From positions 1 through 64,000 of the forward strand of contig JAGOAS010000010.1 of the NCBI GenBank assembly GCA_017983795.1: DNA of 64,000 nucleotides. Direction: 5' to 3'. This DNA comes from Piscinibacter sp. Lineage in GTDB: Bacteria > Pseudomonadota > Gammaproteobacteria > Burkholderiales > Burkholderiaceae_C. Shown piece after piece: positions 1 to 7,159 of this stretch. The position numbers were made by a program, and so were the translations under genes. Within the stretch, counting starts at the first letter, position 1. Every line of letters begins with the position of its first letter. The notes beneath the pieces were generated by a model. That model saw nothing but the letters and a program-made list of their open reading frames with translations. It was not told the origin of the DNA and did not search any database.

Positions 1-280
1 GGCAGCCCGTGCGCCAGTCGTCCCACCGCGCTCCCCCCACGCGCCCCCGTCGAATTGCGAGGGGGACTTGTGGGGGGATCTTCAAGCGGTGGGCCGGGAA
101 ACCGGCTCACTGCTTCGGCTGCGAAGAACACCACCCATCCCCAACCCCTTCCCGTGACGGAAGGGGCCATGCCCACCCCCCGCCCGCCCGTGGGCGGGAG
201 CAAGGGAGTCCGAGCGAGAGGATCAGTTTTCAGGGAACCCGGACCGGGACCCGGTTGGTTGCTCTCGATTGGAGTTCACC
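1..280. other. Non-coding leader upstream of ssb with two hairpins
   Basis: I see no credible gene here. Two inverted repeats are visible. One has arms CCCCTTCC (145-152) and GGAAGGGG (159-166). The other has arms CCCGCCC (183-189) and GGGCGGG (192-198), whose central bases would form the loop. They lie 80-130 bases before ssb and could be a terminator for a gene left of the window or part of the ssb leader. Neither is followed by a T run. Confidence 0.4.
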
Positions 281-751
281 ATGGCAAACGTTCAAGTCAT
301 CCAGCGTCACGCGCACCTGGCCGGCGCCGTCAAGCTCGAATTCGTCAACGGCCGCGAAGGCAAGATCGCCAAGGCCGTGCTGACCGCCATCAGCAATACG
401 CGGCGCGGTTCGGGTGAAGCCCGCGAGGAGGAATCCACCGCGATCCAGTGGACGCTGTGGGGCAAGCAGGCCGAGAACGCCGCCGAGTACCTGGGCAAGG
501 GCTCGCACGTCAACATCGTCGGCCGGCTGCGCAACAACAACTACGAGAAGGACGGCGAGACCGTCTACGGCATGGCGTTCACGGCCGAGGAGATCGACTA
601 CCTCGACAGCCGCGCCGAGAGCGAAGCCCGCCGCACCCGTGGCGACGACAGTGCCCCGCAGACTGGCAACGGCAGCGCCGAGCAGCCCGCAACGGCCACC
701 ACCAGCCGCAAGACCCGCAACGCGCGCCAGCCGGCGCACGCCGACGCCTGA
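281..751 (+). CDS. ssb: Single-stranded DNA-binding protein (mobile-element type)
   Basis: A 156-residue SSB with one N-terminal OB fold. The segment WTLWGKQAENAAEYLGKGS, followed by VNIVGRLRNNNYEKDG, is the typical strand L45 to strand 4 region of bacterial SSBs. It binds single-stranded DNA during replication, repair or conjugative transfer. The ATG at 281 is chosen because GGAG (271-274) stands six bases before it; a TTG at 269 in the same frame is less likely. The C-terminal third is low-complexity, rich in A, T, R and N. The chain ends in HADA, so the usual acidic DDDIPF tail that recruits partner proteins is missing. SSB genes beside DUF932 genes are common on integrative elements and plasmids, which fits the mobilisation genes downstream. 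Confidence 0.9.
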   Translation: MANVQVIQRHAHLAGAVKLEFVNGREGKIAKAVLTAISNTRRGSGEAREEESTAIQWTLWGKQAENAAEYLGKGSHVNIVGRLRNNNYEKDGETVYGMAFTAEEIDYLDSRAESEARRTRGDDSAPQTGNGSAEQPATATTSRKTRNARQPAHADA

Positions 752-828
752 ACCCTCATCGGGTGGGCGTGATGCCGATGAGCCGCGCCCGCCCTTCGAA
801 CCTCATTCAACGATCGAAGGAAACCATC

Positions 829-1692
829 ATGTACTCGACCCCGACCCTGGCGACCCGCTTTGCCCGCAACACCCGCGTGATGCGCGGCGACCAGCCCCTG
901 AGTGAAGACCAGATGCGCGCCGCGGCGCCGTCCATCTTCGCCGAGGGCAAGCACGCGAGCCGCTCCCAGCGATACACCTACATCCCCACCATCGACGTCC
1001 TGCGCGGCCTACGCAAGGAGGGTTTCGAGCCCTTCATGGTCGCCCAGGGCGCCAGCCGCGTCGAAGGCAAGGCGGAGTTCACCAAGCACATGATCCGCAT
1101 GCGCCACGCCGGGCAGGTGCAGACCCGGCCCGAGGCGAACGAGATCATCCTGATCAACAGCCACGACGGCGCCAGCTCTTACCAGATGCTCGCCGGCATG
1201 TTCCGCTTCGTCTGCTGCAACGGCCTGGTGGTGGCCGAGGTGGTGGAGGACATCCGCATCCCGCACAAGGGCAACATCCAGGGCGAGGTGATCGAAGGCG
1301 CGTTCCGCGTGCTCGACGAGTTCGAGGCGGTGAACGAGCATACCGAGGCGATGAAGGCGCTGCAGTTGCAGCCGCCCGAGGAGATCGCGTTCGCGACGGC
1401 CGCCCTGGCGCTGCGCTTCGGTGAGCGCGGCGTGGAGGAGACCGGCGGGCACCGGCCGGCACCCGTCACCGCCGAGCAGCTGATCGAGGCGCGCCGGCCC
1501 GAGGACATCGGGCACAGCCTGTGGACGACCTTCCAGCGCGTGCAGGAGAACGTGATCCGCGGTGGTCAGCCGGGCCGCAGCGCCCAGGGTCGCCGGCTGC
1601 AGACCCGGCCGGTCGGCAGCATCGACCGCGGCGTGAGCCTCAACCGTGCGCTGTGGATGCTGGCCGAGGAGATGCGCAAGCTGAAGGGCTGA
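829..1692 (+). CDS. DUF932 domain protein (phage/plasmid-like)
   Basis: A 287-residue protein of the DUF932 family (phage/plasmid-like protein). These proteins are carried by plasmids, ICEs and phages; their biochemical role is not established. The start is the ATG at 829, with GAAGGA at 816-821 as ribosome site. Family-like segments are YTYIPTIDVLRGLRKEGFEP near residue 50 and the IRMRHAG and FRFVCCNGLVV stretches in the middle. The gene follows ssb after 77 bases on the same strand, so the two are probably co-transcribed. It ends just before two strong hairpins. Confidence 0.8.
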   Translation: MYSTPTLATRFARNTRVMRGDQPLSEDQMRAAAPSIFAEGKHASRSQRYTYIPTIDVLRGLRKEGFEPFMVAQGASRVEGKAEFTKHMIRMRHAGQVQTRPEANEIILINSHDGASSYQMLAGMFRFVCCNGLVVAEVVEDIRIPHKGNIQGEVIEGAFRVLDEFEAVNEHTEAMKALQLQPPEEIAFATAALALRFGERGVEETGGHRPAPVTAEQLIEARRPEDIGHSLWTTFQRVQENVIRGGQPGRSAQGRRLQTRPVGSIDRGVSLNRALWMLAEEMRKLKG

Positions 1693-1705
1693 TGACCTGA
1701 CAGCG

Positions 1706-1770
1706 TGCCGGCCCCGCAAAGGGCCGGCAGTGCCTGCCAAAACGCGCGGGCCGGCTTGCGCCGGCCCGCG
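1706..1770. terminator. Tandem GC-rich hairpins between convergent operons
   Basis: Two perfect inverted repeats follow the DUF932 stop codon. The first has 9-base arms TGCCGGCCC (1706-1714) and GGGCCGGCA (1721-1729). The second has 11-base arms CGCGGGCCGGC (1745-1755) and GCCGGCCCGCG (1760-1770) around a TTGC loop. There is no T run. The position between the ssb/DUF932 operon and the convergent toxin gene suggests a two-way transcription barrier; this is inferred. Confidence 0.5.
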
Positions 1771-1814
1771 GCAATACCGGCGCCGCGCTTGCCTTCGGCC
1801 GCGCGCGGTGCCCA

Positions 1815-2129
1815 TCACTCGCCGGACAGCACCGCTTCGTAGTCTTGTCCGCCGTAGAAGATCCCGAGGACTGACACGGTCCGTGTACCGTCGTCGACGG
1901 CATAGGCGATCAAGGTGCGACCCTTGTGGTGGGTAACGCGCAGGCCCGGACGGATGTCTTCGCGCGGCACGCCGCGCATTGGAAAGAGCACGAGCCCCTC
2001 GCAGGTCGCGACCACCGCGCCGGTGTAGCGCTGGGCGACCGCTGCTGACCTGCGCTCTGCCACGTACCCGAACAGTTCCTCGAGCTGGTCACCGGCCTCG
2101 GGTGCGAAGACGATGCGGTAGGGGATCAG
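1815..2129 (-). CDS. parE: Type II toxin, RelE/ParE superfamily
   Basis: A 104-residue ParE/RelE-fold toxin. The N-terminal PYRIVFAPEAGDQLEELFGY, the central FPMRGVPREDIRPGLRV and the C-terminal VSVLGIFYGGQDYE are diagnostic of the ParE branch, whose best-studied members poison DNA gyrase. No ATG, GTG or TTG lies at the expected start. The frame best matches the family if it begins at a CTG codon (2129-2127) that overlaps the antitoxin TGA as CTGA, so translation is probably coupled to the antitoxin. The antitoxin gene precedes the toxin, the usual order. Such pairs stabilise plasmids and integrative elements. Start codon uncertain, family assignment strong. Confidence 0.85.
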   Translation of the reverse strand: MIPYRIVFAPEAGDQLEELFGYVAERRSAAVAQRYTGAVVATCEGLVLFPMRGVPREDIRPGLRVTHHKGRTLIAYAVDDGTRTVSVLGIFYGGQDYEAVLSGE

Positions 2130-2416
2130 CCCTTGGGGGTCGCCTTCCGGGTCACCCTCGCGTGCGCGGCGGCCAGTCGCGCCTTGACGGCGCCGACCGC
2201 CAGTGCACGCGACGGGTCCGCCTTCAGCTTGTCGTAGGCCGCGGTCACGTCCTTGCGCAGCCAGTCCTCGACGGCCCTGTCCCGGGCCAGCAGGACACGC
2301 AGGCCATCGCGGATCACTTCGCTCTCCGTGGCGTACTCGCCAGCCGCGACCTTCGCCCGCACGGCCTCGGCCATTTCGTGGGGCAGGGTGATGCTGAACT
2401 GCTGGGTCGAGCGCAT
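2126..2416 (-). CDS. parD: Antitoxin, ribbon-helix-helix ParD type
   Basis: A 96-residue ParD-like antitoxin. The first 45 residues (MRSTQQFSITLPHEMAEAVR, then a segment with EYATESEVIRDGLRVL) form the ribbon-helix-helix DNA-binding domain. The rest is a charged tail that would wrap the toxin. The ATG at 2416 is chosen because it puts the RHH strand at the N-terminus; a longer frame upstream has no family match. The gene overlaps the toxin by four bases. The complex should repress its own promoter in the roughly 65 bases upstream; the AT-rich stretch around 2440-2455 is the obvious place. Confidence 0.85.
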   Translation of the reverse strand: MRSTQQFSITLPHEMAEAVRAKVAAGEYATESEVIRDGLRVLLARDRAVEDWLRKDVTAAYDKLKADPSRALAVGAVKARLAAAHARVTRKATPKG

Positions 2417-2482
2417 GGCGGTGTGGTCTGCTGGCGTAGGATTTAATCCTACACCCAACCAGACCGACGCGCGCGCCCGCAT

Positions 2483-2944
2483 TCAGCGCGCCCACAGGGT
2501 GACCGCCACTGTCCAGGTCGCCGCGGAGGCCATCGCCGCCGCCGCCGCGTGCGTCAGCCACGACTCCCACCTCCACTGCGCGGGCTTCGCTCCCGCTTCA
2601 GCGATGGTCCTCAGGCGCTGCAGCGAGGCGCCGAGCTCTGCGCCAAACGCGACGCGCGCAGCGTCGGCCATGGCGCGCGCCTGCACGTCGGCGGATCGCT
2701 TCGCCGCCTCGTCGGTGCGTGCGAGGATGTGCTTCACCGCCTGGACCTTGGCCCTCTCGGTCAATGCTGCCACCTGGGCCTCGAACGCGGCGAGCTGGCC
2801 CGCAAGCCCGCTGTGCGCATCGGCCAGGGCCTGTCGCGACTGGTCGAGCGCCGGTGCCAGCGCCTCAACCTGCCGGATCAGCCTCTCTGCCTCGCCGAGG
2901 GCTTCGACGATGAGCGCTTCGCGCGTCGTACTGGGTTGGTTCAT
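2483..2944 (-). CDS. StbC-position protein with coiled coil and C-terminal membrane helix
   Basis: A 153-residue protein of no firmly recognised family. The first two thirds are alanine- and glutamate-rich helix, probably coiled coil (about residues 5-110). The end (THAAAAAMASAATWTVAVTL) is one hydrophobic segment followed by WAR, so the protein is likely tail-anchored in the inner membrane. It starts at an ATG that overlaps the stop of the StbB-like gene (ATGA, 2941-2944), so the two are translationally coupled. It holds the place of stbC in the R388 stbABC operon, but I cannot claim sequence homology to StbC. A conjugation or stability role is inferred from position only. Confidence 0.6.
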   Translation of the reverse strand: MNQPSTTREALIVEALGEAERLIRQVEALAPALDQSRQALADAHSGLAGQLAAFEAQVAALTERAKVQAVKHILARTDEAAKRSADVQARAMADAARVAFGAELGASLQRLRTIAEAGAKPAQWRWESWLTHAAAAAMASAATWTVAVTLWAR

Positions 2945-3675
2945 GCGGCTGGGGTCGGCTGCTGGCTCGACGGCACTTGCTTCAGCTGGAGCGCCGCGAA
3001 ACACGCGTCGAGTTCCGGCACAACGCCACGGGCAAGCCGTTGCACCGCCAGGCAATGGGCCAGCGCCAGCTTGTCGGCTTGCGGTCCAGCCTTGGCGATG
3101 AGCGCCTTGTAGTCCGTACGGTCGGCCGCCAGTTCGACCAGCGACTGACCGGAGCCACGGACCAGCGCATACACCTCGTTGAACGAAATGCACGCCGCCA
3201 GGTTGGGGCGTGCGATGGCCTTCGTGCGGCAGTATGCGAGCAGCGTCTCGAACGTGCGGTCGATGGGGATGTCGTCATCGACCTGGTTGAAGACCACGTG
3301 CAGCCTCTCTGGAGGGACTCCGATGCGCGCAAGCTCGGCCAGCGTGGCCGCGGTGTCCTGCTGTTGCTTGCGCGCGGGCACAGTGGGCACGACGAAGCTG
3401 TCGAAATCCTGCTGGCTGTCCTGGTAGCGCCGCATGAGCTTGAGCAGCTCTTCGACGTTGCTCGCACCGATGTCGACCACGACGTTGTCGACGCTCTGCA
3501 GGAACTCCTGCAGCTGCGCGAACTGCCGGCCGCGGATCGTCACCGGCTGGCCATCGTCGGCGTTGATGCTCTCGACCGCGACGACCTGGCAATCGGGGAT
3601 GCGCGGGGCGAGCAGATGCCGAGCCACCGTCGTCTTGCCGACGTTGCCCGAATAGTTGATGACAGCGAGCTTCAT
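2941..3675 (-). CDS. stbB: StbB-like ParA-family ATPase
   Basis: A 244-residue P-loop ATPase of the ParA/MinD superfamily. The N-terminus MKLAVINYSGNVGKTTVARH carries a deviant Walker A motif typical of StbB proteins from the R388 (IncW) and IncN transfer regions. VVVDIGASN near residue 90 is the Walker A' / switch I strand, and VVFNQVDDD near residue 150 is the specificity strand. In R388, StbB works with StbA to balance conjugation against plasmid segregation. The ATG at 3675 overlaps the stop of the upstream stbA-like gene (ATGA), and GAAGGAG is a clear ribosome site. It is the middle gene of a three-gene coupled operon. Confidence 0.8.
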   Translation of the reverse strand: MKLAVINYSGNVGKTTVARHLLAPRIPDCQVVAVESINADDGQPVTIRGRQFAQLQEFLQSVDNVVVDIGASNVEELLKLMRRYQDSQQDFDSFVVPTVPARKQQQDTAATLAELARIGVPPERLHVVFNQVDDDIPIDRTFETLLAYCRTKAIARPNLAACISFNEVYALVRGSGQSLVELAADRTDYKALIAKAGPQADKLALAHCLAVQRLARGVVPELDACFAALQLKQVPSSQQPTPAA

Positions 3676-4067
3676 GATTTCTCCTTCGGGGGGAAGAGGG
3701 GATTGCTGTGGTGACGGCTGAAGAACGCCTCGGCTGTCTCCTTGCTTCGGGCAGGCTTGGCGACGCTGTGTGCGCCCACGGCGTGAGTCGCGGGCGCTGT
3801 CGCGGACTCGGGCTGCGGCCCCGGCGGTTGCGGCGGAAGCGGGTTGCTCGCTACGGTGCGTACCGAGTGCATCGCGGACACCCGTGCGGCCGTCTTCGTC
3901 GCCTCGCGCCGAACGGTGCTGCTGCTCACGTGTACGCCCGCGTCGGCCAGGGCCGCACGGATCGCCTCGAACGTGTAGCCCTGGTCGCGTAGCTGACGAA
4001 TCTCCGCGGCGAACGCTCGAGCCTTGCGCGTGATTCGTCCCGGGGGACCCGTCGGGGCAAGCTTCAT
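3672..4067 (-). CDS. StbA-like helix-turn-helix DNA-binding protein
   Basis: A 131-residue basic protein. Residues about 10-55 (ITRKARAFAAEIRQLRDQGY, then a segment with AIRAALADAGVHVSSSTVRREA) read as a helix-turn-helix with a clear recognition helix. The rest is proline-rich and low in complexity. By order and type it matches StbA of R388, which binds repeats next to oriT, represses its operon and controls plasmid copy distribution. I chose the ATG at 4067, which gives a compact N-terminus; the frame stays open upstream without family-like sequence. It is the first gene of the operon and diverges from the mobilisation genes across the likely oriT. Confidence 0.65.
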   Translation of the reverse strand: MKLAPTGPPGRITRKARAFAAEIRQLRDQGYTFEAIRAALADAGVHVSSSTVRREATKTAARVSAMHSVRTVASNPLPPQPPGPQPESATAPATHAVGAHSVAKPARSKETAEAFFSRHHSNPLFPPKEKS

Positions 4068-4407
4068 GTCACCGGTCGCGCTCGCTGCCGCGGGACTTGC
4101 CTGCCTCTGGCAGGCTGGCCGCGTGCGGGGTGTCTTCACTGCCTGTTCGCATTGCGTGCGCTCCTCGTTCGGTCTTGAGTCGTTCCCGGTGCGCTCCGCG
4201 GTCACTGCCAGTCGCTCACGCGTCGGTCTTCGTTCGCTTGGCACGATCTTCGAGCCGCTGCGTGGCTGGCTCTATGCAGCATTTCGGTCGAAATCTCGCA
4301 GGCGAGCTGCCTCGATTCGAACCAATACTGGTCTTCAAGGTGAGTGCAGAGATAGGCGGCCTGCCGCCGGTTTCACAAGCGCTTCGCGACCCTCCATTCG
4401 TCGGCTC
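4068..4407. other. Intergenic region likely to contain oriT
   Basis: These 340 bases lie between the divergent stb-like operon and the mobilisation genes, the place of oriT in R388-type regions. Visible structure: GCCTGCC (4099-4105) and GGCAGGC (4109-4115) with a three-base loop; ATTTCG (4281-4286) and CGAAAT (4289-4294); and the short element ACCAATACTGGT near 4321. I could not identify a nic consensus, and I saw no tandem StbA-box repeats. The oriT call is inference from gene order. Confidence 0.5.
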
Positions 4408-4983
4408 ATGAACTCCACTGCCCATGACTTCGTCACGGTCGAGATGCGCGGCTTGAAGGCCGCGCTGGTGGCGCGTGCACAGGCGGAACGGGTGAGCGTG
4501 TCGGTGCTGGTTCGCGGCGCGGTGGCGCGCGATCTCGGGCTCGCAGCGGATGGCGAAGCCAGCCGCATGAATGCGCTCACTGCTGGCCCAGCGAGTGCCG
4601 CCAGCGTCAAGCTGTCGATCCGGATGACCTCCGAGGAGGCCCGCCAGCTCTCAGCGGGTGCGCGCGCTGCGGGCCTGTCGCGTGGCGCCTACCTGGCCGG
4701 CCTGATCGCCAACGTGCCCGTGCTGTCCGCCGCGGGCGGCCGCTCCGAGCACATCGCCGCCTTGATGGCTTCCTGCGCCGAACTTTCGACTCTCAGTCGC
4801 AACGTCCATCGCCTGACGGCACTGCTGCGCCAGGCCGATGTGGAGCCGGCCAGGCCTTATCGAGCGATGTTGGACACGCTGGCCGGCGACGTGCGCCGGC
4901 ACCTCGAGTTGGCCGCCCACGTCCTGGCCGACCTGCAGCCGCAGAGCCGCAGGGCTCGGCCACCAGCTCGATCACCGCAGTGA
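4408..4983 (+). CDS. Ribbon-helix-helix relaxosome accessory protein (MobC/TrwA-like)
   Basis: A 191-residue protein. The N-terminal part (FVTVEMRGLKAALVARAQAE, then SVSVLVRGAVARDLG) looks like a ribbon-helix-helix fold. A second, similar unit follows near residues 65-105 (VKLSIRMTSEEARQLSAGAR, then LSRGAYLAGLIA), so it appears to hold two tandem RHH-like units. The rest is helical. Proteins of this kind bind oriT and help the relaxase nick it. It is first in the mobilisation operon, 14 bases before the relaxase. The ATG at 4408 was taken because the frame upstream has no family-like sequence. Confidence 0.7.
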   Translation: MNSTAHDFVTVEMRGLKAALVARAQAERVSVSVLVRGAVARDLGLAADGEASRMNALTAGPASAASVKLSIRMTSEEARQLSAGARAAGLSRGAYLAGLIANVPVLSAAGGRSEHIAALMASCAELSTLSRNVHRLTALLRQADVEPARPYRAMLDTLAGDVRRHLELAAHVLADLQPQSRRARPPARSPQ

Positions 4984-4997
4984 CGAAAGGAGTTCCC

Positions 4998-5963
4998 ATG
5001 GTCCAGCATCCCAACATCGATGGCATTCTTGTCACCTGGGGTGATCGGCTCTTCTACCCGGGCAATCGCATCGTCAAGGGACCGCCTCAGCCGCGACTCA
5101 GTGGCGAGGCCGCACGCCAGCGAGCGGCTGCCATCCGCCGACGCATCGAGGCCACCGTGTTGCGGCGAGCGCCTCAGGTGATGGTCAAGGTGACGGGAGG
5201 AGGGCGGGGCATGAAGGCCATTTCCGCGCACTTCCGCTACATCAGCAAGAACGGCCGGCTGGAGATCGAGGACCAGCGCGGAGAGACGATGCGCGGCAAG
5301 GACACCTTGCGCGACCTGGTCGATGAATGGCGCTTCGGCGGTTCCCTGATCCCTGAAGACACCGAACCCGGCCATCGGCGCGAGGCCTTCAACATCATGC
5401 TGTCGATGCCGCGCGGCATCGACCCGCTCACCGTTCAGTGGGCAGCACGGGAGTTCGCGAAAGCCGAACTGGCGGACCACAAGTACGTGATGGTGCTGCA
5501 CGACCATCAGGCGAATCCGCACGTGCATATCAGCGTACGAGCGGAGTCCAGGCTCGGTCGGCGGCTCAACCCGCGCAAGACAGATCTTCACCGCTGGCGC
5601 GAGACCTTTGCGGCGAAGCTGCGCGAGCGCGGTATTGAGGCCGAAGCGACGCGACAGGCAACCCGCGGCGCCGCACAACGGTACCCGGCACTATGGCAAG
5701 TCAAGGCAGGCGAGGGCAGTCGGCTGCAGAAGCAGCCGCCGACCCTGAAGCATGGCGCCAGTGCTCAGGCCAATCGCCAGGCGGCACAAGCCGCCTGGCG
5801 CGAGCTTGCGACCGCGCTTGCCACCACCGGCCGCGAGGAGGATCGGCAGCTTGCGCGCTCGATCGAGATCTTCGCGTCAGGCATGCAGCGGCAAGACCTA
5901 TCGGCCCCTCAGCGCGAGCAGGGGGGCCCTTCTGCAACGAGTCGCTTGGGGCCGTCGCGGTAG
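4998..5963 (+). CDS. Relaxase, MOBP/VirD2-like
   Basis: A 321-residue relaxase/mobilisation nuclease. Motif I is seen in AHFRYISKNG, with Tyr81 as the likely nicking residue. Motif III is seen in HDHQANPHVHIS, with His168, His170, His175 and His177 as candidate metal ligands. The N-terminal 60 residues are an extension before motif I. It would cut and covalently hold the transferred strand at oriT. The ATG at 4998 has an excellent AAAGGAG site (4986-4992). No helicase or primase domain is present, so it is a short mobilisation-type enzyme. No type IV secretion or coupling-protein gene occurs in the window, so the element may be only mobilisable, or its transfer genes may lie to the left. Confidence 0.85.
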   Translation: MVQHPNIDGILVTWGDRLFYPGNRIVKGPPQPRLSGEAARQRAAAIRRRIEATVLRRAPQVMVKVTGGGRGMKAISAHFRYISKNGRLEIEDQRGETMRGKDTLRDLVDEWRFGGSLIPEDTEPGHRREAFNIMLSMPRGIDPLTVQWAAREFAKAELADHKYVMVLHDHQANPHVHISVRAESRLGRRLNPRKTDLHRWRETFAAKLRERGIEAEATRQATRGAAQRYPALWQVKAGEGSRLQKQPPTLKHGASAQANRQAAQAAWRELATALATTGREEDRQLARSIEIFASGMQRQDLSAPQREQGGPSATSRLGPSR

Positions 5964-5970
5964 CGCAGAA

Positions 5971-5990
5971 TACTGTAGTTTTGTACAGTT
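5971..5990. promoter_or_regulatory. LexA-type SOS box
   Basis: The 20 bases TACTGTAGTTTTGTACAGTT match the LexA operator pattern CTG-N10-CAG, with ACTGTA and TACAGT arms and an AT-rich centre. The site lies 8 bases after the relaxase stop and 46 bases before the next start codon, so it would control the small gene at 6037. The match to the gamma/betaproteobacterial consensus is strong by eye; use of this site is inferred. Confidence 0.6.
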
Positions 5991-6036
5991 GTGAATTGCT
6001 CCCCAGCGCCATGCGAAGCCAGGCCGCGCCATTGCC

Positions 6037-6255
6037 ATGATTCACGTTCATCCGCCCTTGTTGCCTGAGGTGCTGCTCGGTCCGCAGCCAGCCGATCAGC
6101 CGAACCTCGAACTCGCGAGCGAGGGCGTGCTGCGCTATGTCTGGAACAGCGCATTTGGTGCGATGCTCATTGAAGTGCGGGACGGTGCGGCGTACGTCAA
6201 CGGCAAGCGGGTAACCTCAATCCAAGAATTGCGAGCCGACGACTCGCTGATTTGA
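6037..6255 (+). CDS. Small hypothetical protein behind an SOS box
   Basis: A 72-residue protein of unknown function. The sequence is soluble and balanced, with a hydrophobic core stretch (GVLRYVWNSAFGAMLIEVRD) and a short C-terminal part (GAAYVNGKRVTSIQELRADD) that reads like two beta strands with a turn and then a helix. There is no signal peptide and no cysteine motif. It lies directly behind a LexA-type operator, so it may be induced by DNA damage. The ATG at 6037 has no strong ribosome site. It looks real by composition, but I do not recognise the family. Confidence 0.55.
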   Translation: MIHVHPPLLPEVLLGPQPADQPNLELASEGVLRYVWNSAFGAMLIEVRDGAAYVNGKRVTSIQELRADDSLI

Positions 6256-6358
6256 CGGTGCCGTTCACTCGCCTTGGCGCATGTGGATGGCCTATAACGA
6301 GCCGGCGCGTCCGACTCACGCCACAATGGACCGAACTTCAGCCAGAGCGTAAGAACCG

Positions 6359-6571
6359 ATGCCATCCCTTTCGAAGCAAGAGTGGCTCTCCTCTTGCTGC
6401 ACAGAACTAGCCAAGCGTTGGCCCGAGCTCTCTGATGCCAATGGCACACCCAACCGCCTGGCCATGCCCATAGCATTGCGCCTGTGGGCGGAGCACCCTG
6501 GCGAGGATCCCGCGGAGGTGGCGGCGCTTTGGCGGCCACCAAAGGTTCGACAAGCTTCGTCCAATCCCTGA
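6359..6571 (+). CDS. Small hypothetical protein, possibly truncated
   Basis: A 70-residue frame whose first 60 residues (LSKQEWLSSCCTELAKRWPE, then LAMPIALRLWAEHPGEDPAEV) have the look of a real helical protein, while the last ten do not. This suggests a gene that lost its 3' end by frameshift. No function can be assigned. The start ATG at 6359 lacks a clear ribosome site. It sits at the entrance to a stretch where no frame looks protein-like. Confidence 0.4.
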   Translation: MPSLSKQEWLSSCCTELAKRWPELSDANGTPNRLAMPIALRLWAEHPGEDPAEVAALWRPPKVRQASSNP

Positions 6572-7159
6572 CGGCTTCGGCTGGGTCGAATCGGAGGAGT
6601 GTCGAGGCCGCGCGACTCTCTTGGGAAACACGCGACGCGCGACTTGATTCTTTGCACGCCGTGTCGCGCGCGGCCACCAGAACTCTTCCACGATTGAGCA
6701 GGTGAATGGCGTCGGCCTTGCAGCGGTTGCTGTCGCTCGCCCAGTAGTCATCAATGGCCGGTACCTGCTTCCTGGGAGTCGTCGGCTCGGCGCCCATGGC
6801 GTCCTGTCACTGACTGCTCAGCAAGGTATAGCTGACCTCGACAGCCGTTTCGCCCGCTAGCGACCATCGAAAGACCGCTCTCTTGAGGAGCGAGCAGGCG
6901 CAACCGACCCGAACCGGTCTGTCGGCCTTCTCCAAAGCTGCCCGATGCTCGGACCGACTCCTTCTAGGTTCTGCTTCCGCAATGCAGACGTTCGTGGCTA
7001 CCAGGACCCGGCCACAAGCGGCCGGCCGTCCTGCGCGCGAAGCTAAGGCCGCAGCGAGCGCCTGGACGACAGCCTTTCGGCGACCTACCTGGATGGCGCT
7101 ACTTCCCGACCCGGCCAGGCCCTACCCTTGGCGAGCGGCAGCTTCGCAGCTTCGAATCT
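6572..7159. other. Decayed region without recognisable genes
   Basis: No open frame on either strand has protein-like composition, although the GC content stays high. The region separates the mobilisation module from the LtrA operon and is probably scrap DNA at an element junction. At 7151-7168, TTCGAATC followed by TTCACCCCGA resembles the tRNA-Pro 3' end found at 32,917, with a two-base gap (see findings). Confidence 0.5.

Noticed and set aside
9-417. Two overlapping open frames before and into ssb
   Set aside because: Composition is R/P/S-rich and there is no ribosome site; they overlap ssb in other frames.
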